Origin: Actinomycetota bacterium
GTDB taxonomy: Bacteria > Actinomycetota > Thermoleophilia > Solirubrobacterales > Solirubrobacteraceae
Direction of reading: 5' to 3'
DNA length: 5,293 nucleotides
Assembly (NCBI GenBank): GCA_005888335.1
Contig: VAWY01000240.1
Location: 1-5,293, forward strand
Shown: positions 1 through 5,292 of the stretch, piece after piece
Numbering within the stretch: the first letter of the stretch is position 1
Layout: each line of letters begins with the position of its first letter
Notes under the pieces: generated by a model
The model's database searches: none
What the model was told of the DNA's origin: nothing
The model's input: only the letters and a program-made list of their open reading frames with translations
Position numbers and translations under genes: made by a program

Positions 1-2
1 GC

Positions 3-218
3 CATCCCGTGCGCGTCGAGGGCAAGCGGCCCGAGGGGCCCGACGCCGACTGGGTGCATCTGCCCGACCCGATCGCCGACGCGATCGCCGCCCTGGCAAG
101 CCGGATCGGCGCGCTCGAGCGGGCGGTCGCCGAGCTCACCGGCGGCGAGGCGGAGCGGGCCGCCGAGGTGCGGCCGCTGCGGCCGGTCAGCCGCGGGCCG
201 AACCCCGCCGGCGGCTAG
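3..218 (+). CDS. 3' end of an unrecognised gene (possibly partial)
   Basis: The frame is open from the first complete in-frame codon of the window to a TAG at 216-218, giving about 71 codons with strong G/C third positions, which supports real coding. A GTG at 9 could be a start, but no in-frame stop precedes it and no ribosome site can be judged, so I treat it as the tail of a longer gene. The protein has an acidic and proline-rich opening, then an alanine/leucine-rich stretch (IADAIAALASRIGALERAV) with heptad-like spacing suggesting a short coiled coil or amphipathic helix, and a basic, proline-rich, probably disordered tail ending PNPAGG. I do not recognise the family and give no function. 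The next gene starts 46 nt downstream on the same strand, so read-through is possible unless the intervening hairpin terminates transcription. Confidence 0.6.
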   Translation, partial: HPVRVEGKRPEGPDADWVHLPDPIADAIAALASRIGALERAVAELTGGEAERAAEVRPLRPVSRGPNPAGG

Positions 219-239
219 ATCTCGCGGGCTGCAACCTTC

Positions 240-264
240 GCCCCGATCTGCCGATAAGCGGGGC
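240..264 (+). other. Hairpin abutting the start codon of the small membrane gene
   Basis: GCCCCG (240-245) pairs with CGGGGC (259-264), and inside it ATC (246-248) pairs with GAT (253-255) around a TGCC loop. This makes about 9 bp with a 3-nt AAG bulge on the 3' side. The stem ends on the base before the ATG at 265. It could end transcription of the gene stopping at 218, or act in the leader of the downstream gene. There is no T-run, so a classical intrinsic terminator is not shown. In GC-rich DNA a stem of this size can also arise by chance. Confidence 0.35.
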
Positions 265-471
265 ATGGAGCGCGTCGATCCGCAGGATCCGCCGCCGAGC
301 ATCGCCGAGATCGTCGCCGGGCTGCTGCTCGCCGCGCTCGTGCCGCTCGTCGGCTTCGTCGTCGGCGGCGTCTGGCTGGCCCGCGGCGGCCGCGCCGGCG
401 TGCCCGGCGGAGCGGCCCTCGCGCTCGCGGCGCTCGGCCTCGCCTTCTGGCTGCGCTTCACCTTCCACTAG
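265..471 (+). CDS. Small protein with two predicted membrane segments
   Basis: Sixty-eight residues, ATG start at 265, TAG at 469-471. The protein has a short acidic N-terminus (MERVDPQDPPPS), a first hydrophobic segment at about residues 14-38, a basic glycine-rich turn (ARGGRAG), a second hydrophobic segment at about 46-63, and a short tail LRFTFH. This is the layout of a small inner-membrane protein with a tight hairpin of two helices. No conserved motif lets me name a family or function. Third codon positions are mostly G or C, supporting coding. There is no convincing Shine-Dalgarno: the GCGGGG before the ATG is too close to it and lies in a hairpin. The gene converges with the queuosine-salvage gene, and the stop codons are separated by a 30-bp hairpin region. 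A spurious ORF is possible but unlikely given the codon pattern and clear hydrophobicity. Confidence 0.6.
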   Translation: MERVDPQDPPPSIAEIVAGLLLAALVPLVGFVVGGVWLARGGRAGVPGGAALALAALGLAFWLRFTFH

Positions 472-502
472 GTGGGCGCGTCCGCAAGTCGGACGGGTCC
501 AC
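472..502. terminator. Hairpin between convergent genes, probable bidirectional terminator
   Basis: A perfect 6-bp stem, CGTCCG (479-484) with CGGACG (490-495), encloses a CAAGT loop. An outer stem GTGG (472-475) pairs with CCAC (499-502), with unpaired bases between the two stems. The structure fills the gap between the TAG of the small membrane gene (469-471) and the reverse-strand stop of the queuosine-salvage gene (502-504), and it folds equally well on both strands. No T-tract follows on either side, so termination is inferred from position and symmetry. Confidence 0.55.
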
Positions 503-1374
503 TAGTAGAAGATCGTCCGGCAGCGGTGCCGGGGCAGCGCCTTGTAGGCGGCTGCCTGGCCGCGCGTCCACAGGCGGTGGTCGAGGTCGTTCTCGCTCAC
601 GCCGGCCCGCCGCGCGGCGAGCGCGCAGGCGTGCACGGCACACGCGCGGATCTCGCGCTCCTGCGGTCCCGGCCGCAGCAGGCGGCCGGCGTCGATGTGG
701 CCGGCGAGCCGCTCGTCGTAGCGCAGCACGCCGTCGACGCGCAGGACATGGGGGACGAGGTTGTCGGCGAAGATCGTCAACCGCTCGAGGTCGCGGAAGG
801 AGGCGACCCCGGCGAGCGCGAGGTCGTGCGGAACGATCTGCGCGCGCTTGTAGAAGCCGCGGTCGGCGTACATCGTCATGCCCGCGGCGAGCAGCTCGGC
901 CAGGCGCTCCGCCGAGCCGCCGGCAGCGCGCACCAGGTCGAGCGCGCCGCGCTCGCCGAGGAACGCCCCGAGCTGGCGCAACGCCTGGGCGAAGAGCGCT
1001 GTGAGCTCGTGGTCGCGCGGCTGGCCGAGGACGTCGGCGAGCTCCTCGGTGCGCATGGCGCGCAGCTCGGCGTTCGTCCACGGGCCGTGCGCGCGGTAGC
1101 GATCGGCCAGGCTCCACGCGATCGTGAAGTAGCCCGACGCGCCGGGGCGCTTGCGCAGCGTCGGGAACCAGCCCGAGCCGAAGTTGATCGTGTCGAGCAC
1201 GAGCAGGTAGCTCGCCACGTCGGCCTCCGAGCCCTCGAGGTAGTGGCGCTCGGCGTCCATCACGGGCGGCGGGCCGGGCTCGAGCGTGCCGAGCGCCTCG
1301 AGGTCGACGCTCACCGAGCGCGCCGACGCCGCCACGCGCTCGGCGTGGGCCCGCACCTCGTCGGTCAGCCGCAT
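502..1374 (-). CDS. qng1: Queuosine 5'-phosphate N-glycosylase/hydrolase (Qng1, DUF2419 Q-salvage family)
   Basis: 290 residues, near the usual bacterial length. Known members release the queuine base from queuosine 5'-monophosphate (and queuosine) in the cytoplasm, so the base can be returned to tRNA position 34 by tRNA-guanine transglycosylase. Family hallmarks in order are DTINFGSGWFP (61-71), GFYKRAQI (173-180), TIFADNLVPHVLR (200-212, with the conserved acidic Asp in FAD and the VP pair), DLDHRLWTRGQ (263-273) and the basic C-terminus PRHRCRTIFY (281-290). The frame runs open well upstream of 1374, but that extension has no family character and overlaps the divergent GNAT gene. ATG at 1374 gives a normal N-terminus and lies 8 nt after a TACTCT -10 element, suggesting a leaderless or nearly leaderless mRNA. 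No other queuosine gene is in view, so pathway context here is missing. The assignment rests on recognised motifs, not a search. Confidence 0.88.
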   Translation of the reverse strand: MRLTDEVRAHAERVAASARSVSVDLEALGTLEPGPPPVMDAERHYLEGSEADVASYLLVLDTINFGSGWFPTLRKRPGASGYFTIAWSLADRYRAHGPWTNAELRAMRTEELADVLGQPRDHELTALFAQALRQLGAFLGERGALDLVRAAGGSAERLAELLAAGMTMYADRGFYKRAQIVPHDLALAGVASFRDLERLTIFADNLVPHVLRVDGVLRYDERLAGHIDAGRLLRPGPQEREIRACAVHACALAARRAGVSENDLDHRLWTRGQAAAYKALPRHRCRTIFY

Positions 1375-1382
1375 CGCGCCGC

Positions 1383-1388
1383 AGAGTA
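1383..1388 (-). promoter_or_regulatory. -10 element (TACTCT) for the queuosine-salvage gene
   Basis: Reading the minus strand, TACTCT fits the TANNNT -10 pattern and is followed by 8 nt before the ATG at 1374, the spacing expected for a leaderless or near-leaderless transcript. No Shine-Dalgarno is visible in those 8 nt. No TTGACA-like -35 is evident at 17 nt upstream. Its first two bases are the same TA step used by the opposing -10 element. Confidence 0.5.
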
Positions 1389-1392
1389 CGGT
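1387..1392 (+). promoter_or_regulatory. -10 element (TACGGT) for the GNAT gene
   Basis: TACGGT fits TANNNT and is followed by 7 nt, then the GTG at 1400. This supports GTG 1400 as the start and a leaderless mRNA, as there is no Shine-Dalgarno. No clear -35 is seen. It overlaps the minus-strand -10 at the shared TA (1387-1388). Confidence 0.5.
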
Positions 1393-1399
1393 CCCGCTG

Positions 1400-1972
1400 G
1401 TGCTCCGCCTGGCCACGCCCGACGACGCTCCGGCGCTCGCCGAGATGCTCGCCCGGTCGTTCCACGACGACCCGGTCTCGGTGTGGGCGCACCCGCACGC
1501 CGGCAAGCGCCCGCGGCGCATCGCACGGTTCTTCGCCGGCCGCCTCACCACGCTCGTCCCCCACGAGCTGACGTGGACGACCGCCGAGCGCGACGCGGCC
1601 GCGCTGTGGGCGCCCCCCGACGCCTGGGCGGTGCCGCCGGGCGAGCTGCTGCGCGGCTTCGGCGCGCTCACGCCGCGCCGCGCGCCGCTCACCCTCTGGG
1701 GCCTGGGCGGCGTGGAGCGCGTCCACCCGCGCGAGCGGCACCTCTACCTCGCGGTGCTCGGCGTCGACCCGCCGCGCCAGGGGCAGGGCCTGGGCTCGCG
1801 GCTGCTCGCGCCGGGCCTCGAGGTGTGCGACCGCGAGGGCGTCGGCGCCTACCTCGAGACGGCCAAGGCGCGCAACGTCGTCTTCTACGAGCGTCACGGC
1901 TTTCGCGTGCGCGACGAGCTGCGGCTGCCGCGCGGGCCGAAGGTCTGGCTCATGTGGCGCGCGCCCCGCTAG
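1400..1972 (+). CDS. GNAT-family N-acetyltransferase, substrate unknown
   Basis: 190 residues from GTG 1400 to TAG 1970-1972, a typical length for a single GNAT domain. It should transfer an acetyl group from acetyl-CoA to an unknown primary amine. The N-terminal strand and helix LRLATPDDAPALAEMLARSF (2-21) are the usual GNAT opening. Motif A is the strand LYLAVLGVDPP (115-125) followed by the pyrophosphate-binding loop RQGQGLGSRLL (126-136), matching Q/RxxGxG/A with Q127, G130 and G132. Motif B is GAYLETAKARNVVFYERHGF (149-168), with the common pattern in which N159 and the aromatic Y163 lie near the CoA and substrate site. The frame is open to 1286, but that stretch overlaps the divergent gene on the other strand and has no GNAT character. 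GTG 1400 lies 7 nt after TACGGT, which decides the start. It ends 33 nt before pcrA, which seems to have its own promoter. The substrate cannot be inferred. Confidence 0.88.
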   Translation: MLRLATPDDAPALAEMLARSFHDDPVSVWAHPHAGKRPRRIARFFAGRLTTLVPHELTWTTAERDAAALWAPPDAWAVPPGELLRGFGALTPRRAPLTLWGLGGVERVHPRERHLYLAVLGVDPPRQGQGLGSRLLAPGLEVCDREGVGAYLETAKARNVVFYERHGFRVRDELRLPRGPKVWLMWRAPR

Positions 1973-1991
1973 CAGCCGCCGGGCGCCCGCT

Positions 1992-1997
1992 TACGAT
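1992..1997 (+). promoter_or_regulatory. -10 element (TACGAT) for the helicase gene
   Basis: TACGAT fits TANNNT and lies 8 nt before the GTG at 2006, in the 33-nt gap after the GNAT gene. An in-frame TGA (2003-2005) directly precedes that GTG, so no longer N-terminus is possible. No strong Shine-Dalgarno is present, which favours a leaderless or 1-2 nt leader transcript. The hexamer about 17 nt further upstream (CTAGCA) is not a recognisable -35. Confidence 0.5.
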
Positions 1998-2005
1998 GGG
2001 TCTGA

Positions 2006-5000
2006 GTGCCTCCCGAGACCACCGACCGCGTCGCCGAGCTCCTTGCCGGCCTGAACCCGCCGCAGCGGGAGGCGGTCGAGCACGGCGAGGGGCCGCTGCT
2101 CATTCTCGCCGGCGCCGGCTCGGGCAAGACGCGGGTGCTCACCCACCGCCTCGCGCACCTCGTCCTCACCGGCCGCGCCCAGCGCAACGAGGTCCTCGCG
2201 ATCACCTTCACCAACAAGGCCGCGCAGGAGATGCGCGAGCGCGTCGAGCTCCTGCTCGGCCGGCGCACGCGCGGGATGTGGGTGATGACCTTCCACGCCG
2301 CCTGCGCGCGGATGCTGCGCGCCGAGGCGCAGCGCCTCGGCTATACGCGCCAGTTCACGATCTACGACCAGGCCGACTCGCGGCGGCTGGTCAAGCGCTG
2401 CCTGGAGGAGCTCGACGCCGACCCCAAGCGCTTCAGCCCGGCCGCCGTCCAGAGCCAGATCTCCGACGCGAAGAACCGCCTGCGCGACGCGGAGGCCTAC
2501 CGCCAGCTCGTCGGCTCGTACTTCGAGCAGACCGTCGCCGACGCCTTCGAGCTCTACGAGCGCGAGCTGCTGCGCATGAACGCGATGGACTTCGACGACC
2601 TCCTCGTCCGCGCCGTCAACGTCCTCGAGCTCTTCCCGGAGGTCCGCCAGCGCTACCAGACCGCCTTCCGCCACGTCCTCGTCGACGAGTACCAGGACAC
2701 CAACCACGCCCAGTACCGCCTGCTTCAGCTCCTCGCGGACGAGCACCGCAACCTGGCGGTAGTGGGTGACGAGGATCAGTGCCTGGTCGAGGGCACGCTG
2801 GTGACGATGGCCGACGGGTCCCAGCGCCCGATCGAGGACATCGAGCCTGGCGACCTCGTGCTGTCGGGCTACGGCAGCGGGCGCTTCGACGCTGCGCGTG
2901 TGACGAGCGTCTATCGCTCCGAGCGCTCCGAGGGGGTCGCCATTCGCACGGCCGGCGGACGCCGGATCGTCTCGACTCCCGAGCACGTCCACTTCGCCGG
3001 CTTCACACCGGGGCTCTCCCCACAGCTCCACACGACGTACGTCATGTGGCGTCGAGAAAAGGGCTTCCGAGTCGGCACCTCGAGCACGTACGTCCGCGGC
3101 CAGACACTCCCGTTCTACGCGCGCCCGAACGGAAGCGGCAACACCTTGGTCGGCGATCAAGCGCTGATCGATCGCGTCTTCGCCGGCGTGGATACCGAGA
3201 AGGCCGGGCTTGCGCTGCTTCAGCGCGAGGGGCTGCTGCCCCACATGCCGCACCACCAGCCGCAGACGGCGCACGGCCGCCGGCGGATTCTGACGGTGAC
3301 CCTGTGCGGCGACGCCCGCGGACGCACGCCCATGCACCGCATCGCGCTGTTCGGCTACGACGACGAGGGCCGCCAGCAGCTGGAAGCGCTCGGCCTGAGC
3401 GTTCGGCCCGCGCGCCGCGATTCCCGCGGATGGCGCTTCGAGAGCTGCTTCAAGGACGCGGGCAGCCTCTTCGACGTCGTCGATCGAATCAGCGATGCGA
3501 TGGACGTGACCGTGCGCTCCGTCGCCCGGCTCGGCGCCGATCCCAGGCGTGTCAACAAGGGCTTCTCATTGCCCTTCACCTGCGCATCCGCGGTCCGTCC
3601 CGGCATGGTCATGTTCACCGAAGACGGCTGGGACGTCGTTGCATCAGTCGAGCGCGTGAAGCTCGATCGACCCGTCTACGACATCAACGTCGAAGGGACG
3701 CACAACTTCATCGCCAACGGGCTCGCGACGCACAACTCGGTCTACGGCTTCAGAGGCGCCGACATCAGAAACATCCTCGAGTTCCAGGACGACTTCGAAG
3801 ACGCGAAGGTCATCCGGCTCGAGCAGAACTACCGCTCGACGCAGACGATTCTCGATGCCGCCAACGCCGTCATCCGCAACAACCGCGGCCGGCTCGGCAA
3901 ACACCTGTGGACCGACCTCGGCCAGGGCGATCCGGTCAAGGTCCGCGAGCTCGACGACGAGCGTGCCGAGGCGCGGTTCGTCGTGGGGGAGATCGAGCGG
4001 CTGGCCGACGAGGGGATGTCGCTCGGCGAGGTCGCCGTCTTCTACCGCACCAACGCGCAGTCGCGGACGATCGAGGACGTGCTGCGCGAGCGCGAGCTGC
4101 GCTACCAGGTCGTCGGCGGCGTGCGCTTCTACGACCGCGCCGAGGTCAAGGACGCGCTCGCGTACCTGACGTTCCTGCAGAACCCGCACGACGTCGTCGC
4201 CTTCCAGCGGATCGTCAACTCGCCCAGGCGCGGGCTGGGGACGACGAGCGTCTCGCGCGTGCTCTCGCATGCGGCGACGATGGAGAGCTCGATCTGGGAG
4301 GCGGCGATGGACGCGACCGTCGACGGCATCCCCGGACTCGGCGCCGCCGCGCGCAAGGCGCTCACGCGGTTCATGGAGACGATGGAGTCGCTGCGCGAGC
4401 GCGCGCAGGACAACGTGCCGATCGGCGACCTGCTCGAGGCGGTCCTGCACGAGACCGGCTACCTGGACGCGCTGGAGGCGGAGCGGACCTTCGAGGCGCA
4501 GGGGCGCATCGAGAACCTGCACGAGCTCGTCACGGCCGCGCGCGAGTTCGACGCGACCGCCGACGACGACGCCAACACGCTCGGCGACTACCTGCAGCGG
4601 ACGTCGCTCACCTCGGACGCCGACACGCGCCGCGACGACGAGGGCGTCGTGACGCTGATGACGCTGCACAACGCCAAGGGCCTCGAGTACCCGATCGTCT
4701 TCATCATGGGGATGGAGGACGGGGTCTTCCCGCACTCGCGCGCGCTCGACGAGGGCGGCCTCGAGGAGGAGCGGCGGCTGTGCTACGTCGGCATCACCCG
4801 CGCGATGCGCGACCTCTACTTGACGTACGCGCGCCGGCGCTCGATCTTCGGCGCCCAGAGCTACGGGCTGCGCAGCCGCTTCCTGGACGAGATCCCGCCC
4901 GAGCTGACCGACCGCGAGACGGCCGGCGACCTGCGTCCGGCGCCCGGCGCCATCCGCGCCACGACCTGGGCCTCGACGCGAACGGACGCCCCGGCGGCCG

Positions 5001-5152
5001 GCTTCCGCCTCGGCGAGGACGTCGCGCACCCGGCGTTCGGCGAGGGCGTGGTCACCTCCGTCGAGCCGGGTGGCATCGTCGTCGTGCGCTTCGCCAAGGA
5101 CGGCTCGGAGCGCAAGCTCATGGCCGAGTACGCGCCCCTGACGAGGCGCTGA
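2006..5152 (+). CDS. pcrA: ATP-dependent 3'-5' DNA helicase PcrA/UvrD, interrupted by an intein
   Basis: The frame encodes 1048 residues; removing the intein (259-577) leaves 729, normal for PcrA/UvrD superfamily 1A helicases, which unwind DNA in repair and at stalled replication and transcription complexes. Before the intein: Q motif LNPPQREAV (16-24), Walker A AGAGSGKT (35-42), motif Ia ITFTNKAA (66-73), Ib TFHA (95-98), motif II VLVDEYQDTN (224-233), and the first half of motif III, VVGDEDQ (252-258). After it, in spliced numbering: SVYGFRGA (259-266), motif IV IRLEQNYRST (284-293), motif V TLMTLHNAKGLEY (564-576), motif VI EEERRLCYVGITRA (601-614). The C-terminus (about 681-729; FGEGVV, APLTRR) matches the Tudor-like domain that binds RNA polymerase in PcrA. 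The GTG start is fixed by an in-frame TGA just upstream and a -10 hexamer 8 nt away. All helicase motifs are intact, so only the intein stands between this gene and a working enzyme. Confidence 0.95.
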   Translation: MPPETTDRVAELLAGLNPPQREAVEHGEGPLLILAGAGSGKTRVLTHRLAHLVLTGRAQRNEVLAITFTNKAAQEMRERVELLLGRRTRGMWVMTFHAACARMLRAEAQRLGYTRQFTIYDQADSRRLVKRCLEELDADPKRFSPAAVQSQISDAKNRLRDAEAYRQLVGSYFEQTVADAFELYERELLRMNAMDFDDLLVRAVNVLELFPEVRQRYQTAFRHVLVDEYQDTNHAQYRLLQLLADEHRNLAVVGDEDQCLVEGTLVTMADGSQRPIEDIEPGDLVLSGYGSGRFDAARVTSVYRSERSEGVAIRTAGGRRIVSTPEHVHFAGFTPGLSPQLHTTYVMWRREKGFRVGTSSTYVRGQTLPFYARPNGSGNTLVGDQALIDRVFAGVDTEKAGLALLQREGLLPHMPHHQPQTAHGRRRILTVTLCGDARGRTPMHRIALFGYDDEGRQQLEALGLSVRPARRDSRGWRFESCFKDAGSLFDVVDRISDAMDVTVRSVARLGADPRRVNKGFSLPFTCASAVRPGMVMFTEDGWDVVASVERVKLDRPVYDINVEGTHNFIANGLATHNSVYGFRGADIRNILEFQDDFEDAKVIRLEQNYRSTQTILDAANAVIRNNRGRLGKHLWTDLGQGDPVKVRELDDERAEARFVVGEIERLADEGMSLGEVAVFYRTNAQSRTIEDVLRERELRYQVVGGVRFYDRAEVKDALAYLTFLQNPHDVVAFQRIVNSPRRGLGTTSVSRVLSHAATMESSIWEAAMDATVDGIPGLGAAARKALTRFMETMESLRERAQDNVPIGDLLEAVLHETGYLDALEAERTFEAQGRIENLHELVTAAREFDATADDDANTLGDYLQRTSLTSDADTRRDDEGVVTLMTLHNAKGLEYPIVFIMGMEDGVFPHSRALDEGGLEEERRLCYVGITRAMRDLYLTYARRRSIFGAQSYGLRSRFLDEIPPELTDRETAGDLRPAPGAIRATTWASTRTDAPAAGFRLGEDVAHPAFGEGVVTSVEPGGIVVVRFAKDGSERKLMAEYAPLTRR
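2780..3736 (+). mobile_element. Intein in helicase motif III of PcrA/UvrD (319 residues)
   Basis: An in-frame protein intron that should excise itself after translation. Its first residue is Cys1 in block A (CLVEGTLVTMADG, then PIEDIEPGDLVL at 17-28). Block B is GRRIVSTPEHVHF (60-72) with T66 and H69. Block F is VYDINVEGTHNFIANGL (299-315) with H308, and block G ends ATHN with H318 and N319, followed by Ser+1 of the host. These are the residues of a class 1 intein, so splicing should work. The junction is GDEDQ/C and HN/SVYGFRGA, restoring a perfect motif III. The central part (about 76-290) has no canonical LAGLIDADG, HNH or other endonuclease signature. It may hold a degenerate LAGLIDADG-like fold (about 126-247) and a GIY-YIG-like scrap (86-101). 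GC is about 60-65% in several sampled lines, against about 75% in the host gene. Boundaries are certain; the endonuclease reading is not. Confidence 0.96.
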
Positions 5153-5182
5153 CGGCGGGAACGGCCCTGGCCGCCCCCGCCG
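5153..5182 (+). terminator. Hairpin directly after the helicase stop codon
   Basis: CGGCGGG (5153-5159) pairs perfectly with CCCGCCG (5176-5182). Inside, CGGC (5162-5165) pairs with GCCG (5170-5173) around a CCTG loop, with AA opposite CC between the stems. It begins on the base after the TGA (5150-5152) and lies between convergent genes, so it is a reasonable terminator. No T-tract follows, so an intrinsic mechanism is not proven. Confidence 0.5.
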
Positions 5183-5232
5183 GCGCAGAGCGGCCTAGCC
5201 CCACTTGCGGCCGGCGCGATTGTGACGAGCCT

Positions 5233-5292
5233 TCATCGCCACTTCGCCACCGCGCCGAGCGACTCGACGAGCGCCGCGAGCATCGCGACCGC
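5233..5292 (-). CDS. C-terminal end of a convergent gene (partial)
   Basis: On the minus strand a frame enters at the window edge and ends in TGA (5233-5235 on the plus strand), giving 19 codons that read AVAMLAALVESLGAVAKWR. Nearly every codon ends in G or C, as in the other genes here, while the two other minus-strand frames do not show this. The peptide has the look of a C-terminal amphipathic helix. It is far too short to name a family. It converges on pcrA, with about 80 nt between stop codons that hold the hairpin. Confidence 0.45.
   Translation of the reverse strand, partial: AVAMLAALVESLGAVAKWR

Noticed and set aside
1286..1399. N-terminal extension of the GNAT gene to 1286
   Set aside because: It overlaps the start of the divergent gene on the other strand. 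The GNAT fold begins right after 1400, and a -10 element sits between.
1375..1692. N-terminal extension of the queuosine-salvage gene to an upstream ATG at 1692
   Set aside because: The added 106 residues are low-complexity (Ser/Arg/Ala), have no family similarity and lie antisense to the GNAT N-terminus. ATG 1374 with its -10 element is better.
458..1897. Long open frame on the minus strand overlapping the queuosine-salvage and GNAT genes
   Set aside because: It is an arginine/alanine-rich shadow frame typical of high-GC DNA, with no family motifs and overlapping two recognised genes in other frames.
472..2769. Very long (765-codon) open frame on the plus strand
   Set aside because: It has highly repetitive R/A/P composition, crosses a probable terminator and three recognised genes, and has no domain. 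It is open only because stop codons are rare at this GC.
1991..3337. 448-codon minus-strand frame opposite the helicase
   Set aside because: It is the antisense of conserved helicase and intein sequence. Its low-complexity composition is explained by the opposite strand's coding.
2780..3736. Insertion read as a group I or II intron or an insertion sequence
   Set aside because: It is fully in frame, has a protein-level Cys1...His-Asn/Ser boundary, and shows no terminal inverted repeats or intron core.
3644..5029. 461-codon minus-strand frame opposite the helicase C-terminal half
   Set aside because: It is the antisense shadow of motifs IV-VI; the plus-strand protein is conserved and complete.
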